Assembly: GCA_039816825.1 (NCBI GenBank)
Contig: JBCBXA010000007.1
Coordinates: 1-59,210, forward strand
Length of the DNA stretch: 59,210 nt
Source: JBCBXA01 sp039816825
Lineage (GTDB): Bacteria > Pseudomonadota > Alphaproteobacteria > Rhizobiales > Rhizobiaceae
Direction: 5' to 3'
The number at the start of each line of letters is the position of its first letter. The first letter of the stretch is position 1. This document shows, one piece after another, positions 53,325-59,210 of this stretch. Position numbers and translations under genes: made by a program. The notes below the pieces were generated by a model. The model made no database searches, was not told where the DNA came from, and was given only the letters and a program-made list of their open reading frames with translations.

Positions 53325-54064
53325 AACACTCATTTCCGCCGTTGGAGAAGGTCACACTGCTTCAGCGGTACAAGCGCTTTCTCGCCGATGTTGAGCGTGC
53401 GGACGGCTCCACCATCACAGTCCATTGCCCGAACCCGGGCTCGATGATGGGTCTCAAGGCTCCCGGAAACACCTGCTACATCTCGGATAGCGGCAATCCG
53501 AAGCGCAAGCTGCGCCATACGCTGGAAGCCATGGAGGTCGACGGCGAGTTGGTCTCCATCAACACGATGCGGCCCAACAAGATAGCGCGGCTGGCGTTGG
53601 AAGGCGGCGCACTGCCAACGCTCGGAGAGATTTCGAGGATCGAAACCGAAGTACCTTATTCGGAGAAGTCCCGCGTTGATTTTCGGCTGACGGATCCGGA
53701 CGGGGCCATCACCTGGCTTGAGGTGAAAAACTGCCACCTTGTCCGAACCGAGGGCCTGTATGAATTTCCCGACAGCGTTACGTCCCGTGGTGCGCGGCAC
53801 CTGCGCGATCTCGCAGCGCAAGTGAGAAATGGCGACCGCGCTGTACTCCTGTTTGTAATCCAGCGCGGCGATGGCAGCCGGCTGACTCTGGCGGACGATC
53901 TGGACCCGGCCTACGCCCAGTCCCACGCAGTGGCGACCGAAGCCGGACTGGAGACTTTGTGCCTCAGATGCACAGTCGACCTTGAAGGGGTTTGGGTTCG
54001 AGAGCTTGTCCCATATATACCTCCCAAGAGAGGGCAAATCGCCCGCACACCCGTTTCACCATAG
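53321..54064 (+). CDS. sfsA: SfsA, probably starting at CTG
   Basis: SfsA proteins begin with F-x-x-PL about 10 residues before the RYKRFLADV motif. Here FPPLEK...LLQRYKRFLADVE is in frame, but the first standard start (TTG 53342) would cut off FPP. CTG at 53321 restores it (247 residues) and overlaps the previous stop as CTGA. Other motifs: HCPNPGSM, and the nuclease-like ITWLEVKNCHL with RGARHL. The family is annotated as sugar-fermentation stimulation protein; structures suggest a nuclease fold. Confidence 0.9.
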   Translation: MKHSFPPLEKVTLLQRYKRFLADVERADGSTITVHCPNPGSMMGLKAPGNTCYISDSGNPKRKLRHTLEAMEVDGELVSINTMRPNKIARLALEGGALPTLGEISRIETEVPYSEKSRVDFRLTDPDGAITWLEVKNCHLVRTEGLYEFPDSVTSRGARHLRDLAAQVRNGDRAVLLFVIQRGDGSRLTLADDLDPAYAQSHAVATEAGLETLCLRCTVDLEGVWVRELVPYIPPKRGQIARTPVSP

Positions 54065-54072
54065 GTGCAGGC

Positions 54073-54906
54073 ATGGTCAACTATCTCGACGCAGACACGG
54101 CAGAAGCCAAGAACACTGGTGCGATAAAGCTGCATGGCGAAGCCGGGTTTGCCGGGATGCGCGCCGCTGGCGGCCTCACCGCGCGGTGTCTCGACGCTCT
54201 CAATGACATCGTAAAGCCGGGCGTCACGACGCAGGAGATCGATGATTTCGTATTTGAGTTTGGGCGCGACGCAGGCGCAGTTCCGGCGACATTGAACTAT
54301 CGCGGTTACACAAAATCGTGCTGCACCTCCATCAACCACGTGGTTTGCCATGGCATTCCGAGCCCGAAGCCGCTGAAGCAGGGGGAAATCGTCAACATTG
54401 ACGTGACGTTTGTTCTTGATGGATGGCACGGAGATTCCAGCCGCATGTATGCCGTGGGCGAAATCCCCCGCAAGGCAGAACGACTGGTTGAGATAACCTA
54501 TGAAAGCCTGATGCGCGGCCTCCGTGCAATCAGGCCCGGCAAGACGACCGGCGACATCGGCCATGCAATTCAGACATTTGCAGAAGCGGAACGCTGTTCC
54601 GTCGTCCGCGACTTCTGCGGCCATGGCCTCGGACAGCTCTTCCACGATGTTCCAAACATACTGCACTACGGCCGCCCCGGCGAAGGGGTCGAGCTGCGCC
54701 CCGGCATGATTTTCACCGTGGAACCGATGATCAATTTGGGTTCGGCGGCTGTAAAGGTGAAGAATGACGGCTGGACCGCCGTCACTCGCGACCGGTCACT
54801 TTCGGCGCAGTTCGAGCACTCAATTGGGGTCACCGACACCGGCTGCGAGATTTTCACACTGTCCGCCGCTGAGCGTGAGACCATGTCTCCCTTTCTGGAG
54901 AACTGA
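54073..54906 (+). CDS. map: Type I methionine aminopeptidase
   Basis: 277 residues from ATG 54073. All five metal ligands are present: Asp and Asp in NIDVTFVLDGWHGDSSRMY, His in GHGLG, Glu in TVEPMI and Glu in QFEHS; His in CHGIP contacts substrate. It removes the initiator Met. A start at 53992 inside sfsA would add 27 unrelated residues. sfsA-map-radC is a common Rhizobiales order. Confidence 0.95.
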   Translation: MVNYLDADTAEAKNTGAIKLHGEAGFAGMRAAGGLTARCLDALNDIVKPGVTTQEIDDFVFEFGRDAGAVPATLNYRGYTKSCCTSINHVVCHGIPSPKPLKQGEIVNIDVTFVLDGWHGDSSRMYAVGEIPRKAERLVEITYESLMRGLRAIRPGKTTGDIGHAIQTFAEAERCSVVRDFCGHGLGQLFHDVPNILHYGRPGEGVELRPGMIFTVEPMINLGSAAVKVKNDGWTAVTRDRSLSAQFEHSIGVTDTGCEIFTLSAAERETMSPFLEN

Positions 54907-54909
54907 CAG

Positions 54910-55651
54910 GTGACGAATGACCGACCTCTCCACGGCTTTGAGGAGGTTTCAACCGGCGCGATACCAAAAGTGCAGAGTCCCAGCCTCACTATGCGGGACA
55001 TCGGGACCGCTTGAGAGCGAGATTTGCAGCTGATCCTGAGAATGGTCTGGCCGACTACGAGCTTCTGGAACTGCTTCTCTTCCGCTCGATCCCCCGTCGA
55101 GACACCAAACCGCTGGCCAAAGCGCTTATTGCGCGATTTGGCTCGTTTGCGGAGGTTTTTGGTGCCCCTGTCGAACGGCTTGTCGAAGTTGACGGCGTGT
55201 CGAAAAACGTGGCGATCGACTTGAAGGCCTGCGCTTCTGTGGCGCGGTTGTTGAGCAAGTCGAAAGTGTCACAGAGAGAAGTCCTCTCCTCCTGGTCAGC
55301 CGTTCTGGACTATTGCCGGTCTGCCATGGCGTTTGAGGAGGTGGAGCAGTTCCGGATATTGTTTCTCGACAAGCGCAATGTTCTCATTGCCGACGAAGTG
55401 CAGCAGAAAGGAACTGTGGATCATACGCACGTCTACCCTCGGGAAGTCGCCAAGCGCTCGCTGGAGCTGTCAGCCAGCGCGGTGATCCTGGCGCACAATC
55501 ATCCCTCAGGCGATCCGACACCGTCCAATGCCGACATTCAGATCACCAAAACTCTGATTGATGTTCTGAAGCCGCTGGGCATCACGGCCACGACCACATC
55601 ATCATAGGCAAGAAGGGCCACTGCAGCCTTCGGGGTCAGCAGCTGATCTAA
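54910..55651 (+). pseudogene. radC: radC (JAB-domain DNA repair protein) with two one-base frameshifts
   Basis: The middle part is a good RadC: helix-hairpin-helix region (YELLELLLF) and JAMM motif HNHPSGDPTPSNAD. At the 5' end, a GTG at 54910 opens MTNDRPLHGFEE..., but the conserved PHYAGHRDRL is in another frame; one missing base between about 54959 and 54983 (for example in AAAA or CCC) would join them. At the 3' end HDHIIIGKKGHCSLRG also needs one missing base near 55587-55589 (GCC for GCCC). Corrected, it would be about 247 residues and end at TAA 55651, against coq10. Either truly broken or homopolymer errors. The uninterrupted core is 55011-55607. Confidence 0.85.
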
Positions 55652-56139
55652 GCCGTTTTCGCCGCGCCCTGCTCTGGCGTGCCATGTTCTGGCGCGCCAA
55701 GTTTGGCATGCGCCCTGTCAACGAATGCGTTCAGGATACGGTTGCAAACGTCTTCAACGCGGCTTGAGGCCAGCATTGAAAGCATGCGGCTGCGGAACTC
55801 GAAGGAAACGGAGAAGTCGATATCCGTCGTGCCATCGTCCCGCTCGTGAAACTGCCAATTGTTGACGAGCGCCTTCAACGGGCCGTCGATGCCAGCCACG
55901 CGGATCGTCTTGACCTCGCGGTCTGCAATCACACGGCTGACAAACGTCTCGTTGAAGATGGACACGCCCACAGTCATCGCGGCCACCATCACGTCCTTGC
56001 CCTGTCGCTCAAACCGTTCGCGGATCACACACCGCTCGCAGAACGGCACGAACTGGTGGTAGACCTCTACATCCAAGGCAAGGTCCATCAGTTGGTTAGC
56101 CGTGTAAGGCAGATGTTTCTGGAGGCGAATGCTGTGCAC
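55648..56139 (-). CDS. Coq10/RatA-like START-domain protein
   Basis: 163 residues, SRPBCC fold. Typical strands: LPYTANQLMDLALDVEVYHQFVPFCERC, then FNETFVSRV and FSVSFEFRSRML. In mitochondria and related bacteria Coq10 binds ubiquinone; the E. coli relative RatA is also known to affect ribosome association. Its place after lipA is conserved in Rhizobiales. It ends within 1 base of the radC stop on the other strand. Confidence 0.9.
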   Translation of the reverse strand: MHSIRLQKHLPYTANQLMDLALDVEVYHQFVPFCERCVIRERFERQGKDVMVAAMTVGVSIFNETFVSRVIADREVKTIRVAGIDGPLKALVNNWQFHERDDGTTDIDFSVSFEFRSRMLSMLASSRVEDVCNRILNAFVDRAHAKLGAPEHGTPEQGAAKTA

Positions 56140-56147
56140 GGCGCGTC

Positions 56148-57113
56148 CTAGGCTGCAGACGCGCGGGCGGCGCGTAGTCGTTCAAAATCCTCACCCGCAT
56201 GGTGAGACGAACGTGTCAGCGGGCTCGAAGAAACCATGAGAAAACCTTTTGCAAAGGCAATTTTCTCATAGGCCTTGAATTCTTCTGGAGTGACATAGTC
56301 CATCACTTCATGGTGCTTGGGCGTCGGCTGCAGATATTGACCGATGGTCATGAAATCCACGTCAGCGCTGCGCAGATCATCCATCAGCTGCAGGACTTCA
56401 TTGCGGGTCTCACCAAGGCCCACCATGATGCCGGACTTGGTGAATATCTCGCTGTCCAGCTCTTTCACGCGCTGCAAAAGCCGCAGCGAATGGAAGTATC
56501 GGGCGCCGGGGCGGACGGTGAGGTACTTTCCGGAAACCGTCTCCAAATTGTGGTTGAAGACGTCTGGCTTGGCGTCAACGACAACCTCAAGAGCGCCGTC
56601 CTTGCGCAAGAAGTCGGGCGTCAAAATCTCGATAGTTGTTCCTGGCGATGCCTTGCGGATGGCATGAATCACTTCGGCAAAGTGCTGCGCGCCGCCATCG
56701 TTCAGATCGTCCCGATCGACAGACGTGATGACGACATGGTTGAGCCCGAGTTTCGCAACCGCGTCGGCCACCTTCGCAGGCTCGTCGGCGTCCAGTGCCT
56801 CCGGCATACCGGTGCGGACGTTGCAGAACGCACAGGCGCGGGTGCAGGTATCGCCCATGATCATCATGGTGGCGTGCTTCTTCGACCAGCACTCACCTAT
56901 GTTGGGGCACCCCGCCTCTTCACACACGGTGACCAGTCCGTTGGCGCTCACGATATCGCGGGTTTCGTCATAGATCTTTGAGACCGGCGCGCGCACCCTG
57001 ATCCAATCCGGCTTCGGCTTACGAGGCGTGTCTGCCCGCTTGGCCTTTTCCGGATGTCGAGGCCGCTTGGAAGCGGCAGGTGGTGTCGGTGTTCGATCTA
57101 GAACGGTGACCAT
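56148..57113 (-). CDS. lipA: Lipoyl synthase
   Basis: 321 residues, radical SAM enzyme. Both iron-sulfur cluster sites are present: auxiliary CEEAGCPNIGEC (about 61-72) and radical-SAM CTRACAFC (about 91-98), with the final Ser in RSSHHAGEDF. It inserts sulfur into octanoyl groups on lipoyl domains of dehydrogenase complexes, which fits lpdA nearby. The coq10/ratA gene follows 8 bases later. Confidence 0.97.
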   Translation of the reverse strand: MVTVLDRTPTPPAASKRPRHPEKAKRADTPRKPKPDWIRVRAPVSKIYDETRDIVSANGLVTVCEEAGCPNIGECWSKKHATMMIMGDTCTRACAFCNVRTGMPEALDADEPAKVADAVAKLGLNHVVITSVDRDDLNDGGAQHFAEVIHAIRKASPGTTIEILTPDFLRKDGALEVVVDAKPDVFNHNLETVSGKYLTVRPGARYFHSLRLLQRVKELDSEIFTKSGIMVGLGETRNEVLQLMDDLRSADVDFMTIGQYLQPTPKHHEVMDYVTPEEFKAYEKIAFAKGFLMVSSSPLTRSSHHAGEDFERLRAARASAA

Positions 57114-57194
57114 GGGATTTTCCTTATGCGCGACACCGATATGGTTGTCGGCTTCTCGCTTGTCGAGGTGTCGGCCGTGCGACGAATGGACGGC

Positions 57195-57455
57195 TCAGTC
57201 CTTCAGCTTGCGTTGCAAGATACTCATCATCACAAAGGCCGCTCCGGCCACGATGAGACCGATGATCAGCCCGAAACCAATCAGCGCCAAGGCGGCCGTC
57301 ATGCCCTCAAACTCGCCGGACAACAGGGAAAGCTGGCCTCCCCGCCCGCGAAGCACGGCCAGCCATGCCAGCCCGCCCAGAAGACTTCCGCCGATGATCC
57401 CTCGAACGAGATATTTGCCCATTTTCGGGCCTGAGCTCGATGTATCCGCTGCCAT
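57195..57455 (-). CDS. Small membrane protein of unknown function
   Basis: 86 residues with two hydrophobic stretches (about 20-36 and 53-78) and a short basic tail. No family recognised. It sits between lipA and another unknown, both within the lpdA-lipA interval; a link to lipoylation or the dehydrogenase complex is only a guess from place. Confidence 0.75.
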   Translation of the reverse strand: MAADTSSSGPKMGKYLVRGIIGGSLLGGLAWLAVLRGRGGQLSLLSGEFEGMTAALALIGFGLIIGLIVAGAAFVMMSILQRKLKD

Positions 57456-57467
57456 ATCTAGGCTTCC

Positions 57468-57893
57468 CTAACAATCATAAGCGTAGGTGAAGACAAGGCG
57501 ATCATCCTTAAAGCGTCCAGTGCCAACGCAACGCTCATGAACTTCGTACGTGCCGAAGACGGTGACCTGAAGCTGATCGCCGCGCACCGGCCCTGCCACG
57601 TCATAGATCAGCGGATCACCTGGGCAGAACCGAGAGAAACGCCGAGCCGTTCCGCTGTAGGAGTTGCCGCTCTTCACGCCTTCAAACAGCACAGTGCCTG
57701 CCCGCACGCCCGCTCTCTGCAAAACAGCCCGGGGGCGCTCATAGACAAACGTTCGAAAATTGCCTGATGCCTTGAGCCGCATAATGGAGCCATTGTGGTC
57801 CCAGCAGCTGTCCGCATAAGCGGCGGTTGACCACGCACCCGCAGACAAAGACAGCGCCAGAGCAGCTACTGGCAGTCTTAATGCACTTCTCAT
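57468..57893 (-). CDS. Small secreted Cys-containing protein of unknown function
   Basis: 141 residues. Signal peptide (VAALALSLSAGAWSTAAYA) with cleavage after AYA. The mature part has four Cys (SCWDHNG, RFCPGD, ERCVGTG and the C-terminal YDC), suggesting two disulfides in a beta-rich fold. I do not recognise the family. It lies 12 bases before the small membrane protein, so the two are likely cotranscribed. Confidence 0.78.
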   Translation of the reverse strand: MRSALRLPVAALALSLSAGAWSTAAYADSCWDHNGSIMRLKASGNFRTFVYERPRAVLQRAGVRAGTVLFEGVKSGNSYSGTARRFSRFCPGDPLIYDVAGPVRGDQLQVTVFGTYEVHERCVGTGRFKDDRLVFTYAYDC

Positions 57894-57926
57894 GTCGAAC
57901 CCTCCTGCGTTTCGGAGCGCCGATGG

Positions 57927-59210
57927 TTACATGTGCACCACGCGGTCGTAGGCATCCATCACGCTCTCATGCATCGTTTCAGAGATGGTCGGATGTGGGA
58001 AGATGGTGTGGATGAGCTCTTCCTCAGTGGTTTCCAGGTTCATGGCCACCACAAAACCCTGGATCAGCTCTGTAACCTCCGCGCCCACGAGATGAGCGCC
58101 AATCAACTGGCCGGTCTTGGCGTCAAAGATGGTTTTCACAAGCCCGTCAGGCTCACCCAGTGCAATTGCCTTGCCGTTTCCGATGAAAGGAAAACGCCCC
58201 ACCTTCACCTGATATCCGGCTTCCTTGGCCTTGGCCTCCGTCAACCCAACGCTTGCCACCTGCGGGTGGCAATAGGTGCAGCCTGGGATGAGTTCAGGCT
58301 TCATGGGGTGCGTGTGCATGCCAGCAATAGTCTCGACGCAAATCACACCTTCATGCTCGGCCTTGTGCGCCAGCATGGGCGGGCCAGCAACGTCACCAAT
58401 GGCATATATGCCGTCCACATTGGTGCGGAGGTAGCCATCGGTTTTGATGATGCCGCGGTCTGTTTCAACGCCGAGCGCCTCAAGGCCGAGACCCTCAATA
58501 TTCGCGACAACGCCAACCGCGGAGATGAGCTTTTCGGCTTCCAGGGTTTGGGTTTTTCCGTTCTCGCCTTCAGCGGTCACGACAACGCCCGGCCCCTTCT
58601 TCTCCACCTTTGAGACTTTGGTTTTGGTCATCAGTTTGATGCCATGCTTCTCAAACTGCTTGGCGGCGAGGGCTGAAATCTCCTCATCCTCCACCGGCAG
58701 AACGCGATCCATGAGTTCTATGACCGTTACATCAACGCCCATAGCCGAGTAGAAAGACGCAAACTCAATGCCGATAGCGCCCGAACCCATGACAATCATG
58801 CTCTTGGGCATGGCTTTGGGCTTCATGGCTTCAAAATAGGTCCAGATGGTCTCACCATCCGGCTCAATCCCGGGCAGTGCCCGTGGTCTTGCACCGGTCG
58901 CAATCACAATGTGCTTGGCGGTGTAGGTGCCCTCGCCTTTGGTGCCTTTCGGGATCGCGTTTTGCGGCTCGACAACCGGCTTCGACATTTTGCCAACGCT
59001 GATCTCACCGGGCTTGGTGATCGTTGCCTCGCCCCAAATCACATCCACCTTGTTCTTTTTCATAAGGAACCCGACACCGCCGGACAGCTGGGCCGAAATG
59101 CCCCGCGAACGCTGAACGACGGCGTCGAGGTCGTAGCCAAATTTGTCGGCGGTCAGCCCGTAGTCCTTGGCGTGACCCATATGTGTGAACACTTCGGCCG
59201 TCCGCAGCAG
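57927..59210 (-). CDS. lpdA: Dihydrolipoyl dehydrogenase (partial; start outside the window)
   Basis: The frame runs on to the window edge (LLRTAEVFTHM...), so the N-terminal FAD motif and redox-active CxxxxC lie outside. Visible: second Rossmann motif GSGAIGIEFASFYSAMG, the FAD-binding YAIGDVAG, and the catalytic His-Glu in the HPTISETMHE dimer segment. It reoxidises dihydrolipoamide in 2-oxoacid dehydrogenase complexes. lipA downstream supplies the lipoyl groups; this order is usual in Rhizobiales pdh loci. Confidence 0.95.
   Translation of the reverse strand: MLRTAEVFTHMGHAKDYGLTADKFGYDLDAVVQRSRGISAQLSGGVGFLMKKNKVDVIWGEATITKPGEISVGKMSKPVVEPQNAIPKGTKGEGTYTAKHIVIATGARPRALPGIEPDGETIWTYFEAMKPKAMPKSMIVMGSGAIGIEFASFYSAMGVDVTVIELMDRVLPVEDEEISALAAKQFEKHGIKLMTKTKVSKVEKKGPGVVVTAEGENGKTQTLEAEKLISAVGVVANIEGLGLEALGVETDRGIIKTDGYLRTNVDGIYAIGDVAGPPMLAHKAEHEGVICVETIAGMHTHPMKPELIPGCTYCHPQVASVGLTEAKAKEAGYQVKVGRFPFIGNGKAIALGEPDGLVKTIFDAKTGQLIGAHLVGAEVTELIQGFVVAMNLETTEEELIHTIFPHPTISETMHESVMDAYDRVVHM

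Noticed and set aside
54950..54985. Programmed -1 frameshift in radC
   Set aside because: CCAAAAG allows re-pairing only in the A site and I see no strong downstream structure; a second shift is needed at the 3' end, so deletions or errors are simpler.

Overview
This 59 kb window is a piece of an alphaproteobacterial chromosome, most likely from the Hyphomicrobiales (Rhizobiales). The reasons are gene order and family content: ntrB-ntrC-ntrY-ntrX-trkA-trkH-hfq-hflX-mazG; rlpA-dacA-tmk-holB-metG-tatD-MBL hydrolase; divK next to pleD; sfsA-map-radC; lpdA-lipA-coq10/ratA; plus lineage markers such as the ATP synthase zeta subunit (DUF1476), DUF3572 and an IalB-like protein. I cannot name the genus. 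There is no phage, transposase, integrase, CRISPR array or rRNA; the only RNA gene I can support is a tRNA-Ser(UGA).

Layout. 1-8.4 kb: nitrogen two-component genes (the end of ntrB, ntrC, ntrY, ntrX) and the Trk potassium system. 8.5-11 kb: hfq, hflX and, convergent, mazG. 11-17.4 kb: an accessory stretch with a cytochrome P450, a Rcp1-like response regulator, and a minus-strand operon coding for a coiled-coil protein, a trans-envelope OmpA-type protein (interrupted by one in-frame TGA), a Ras/Rab-like GTPase and a phytochrome-type histidine kinase. 17.5-24.9 kb: a conserved minus-strand housekeeping run. 25.2 kb: tRNA-Ser. 25.4-36.6 kb: a catabolic locus with a divergent AraC regulator, a phytanoyl-CoA-dioxygenase-like enzyme, a degenerate metallo-beta-lactamase-fold protein, an oligopeptide/oligosaccharide-type ABC importer and a GH38 alpha-mannosidase. 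36.6-43.8 kb: a UbiH-type hydroxylase, an AEC transporter, hspQ, an IalB-like protein, a YejA-like binding protein, a FrnE-like thiol oxidoreductase, an HpcH/HpaI aldolase and the F1-ATPase zeta subunit. 44-45.7 kb: purC-purS-purQ. 46-50 kb: two small secreted proteins, pleD, divK, a DUF3572 protein and dinB. 50-57 kb: a lipoprotein deacetylase, an amidase, a membrane-anchored unknown, sfsA, map, a frameshifted radC, coq10/ratA and lipA. The window ends inside lpdA.

The most interesting region is 12.6-17.4 kb. A small GTPase lacking the catalytic Gln, a protein that would join a cytoplasmic longin/roadblock-like domain through one membrane helix to a peptidoglycan-binding OmpA domain, and a kinase/receiver pair together look like a signalling device spanning the envelope. 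The OmpA gene carries a single in-frame TGA, so it is either recently broken, read through, or a sequencing error. radC a little further on needs two separate one-base corrections, so base accuracy should be checked before either is interpreted. Other points: Hfq has Gln in place of the near-invariant His of its YKH motif; sfsA appears to start at CTG overlapping the previous stop; four of nine convergent gene pairs end in a shared CTAG; and a helically phased TTGAC array lies upstream of the YejA-like gene.
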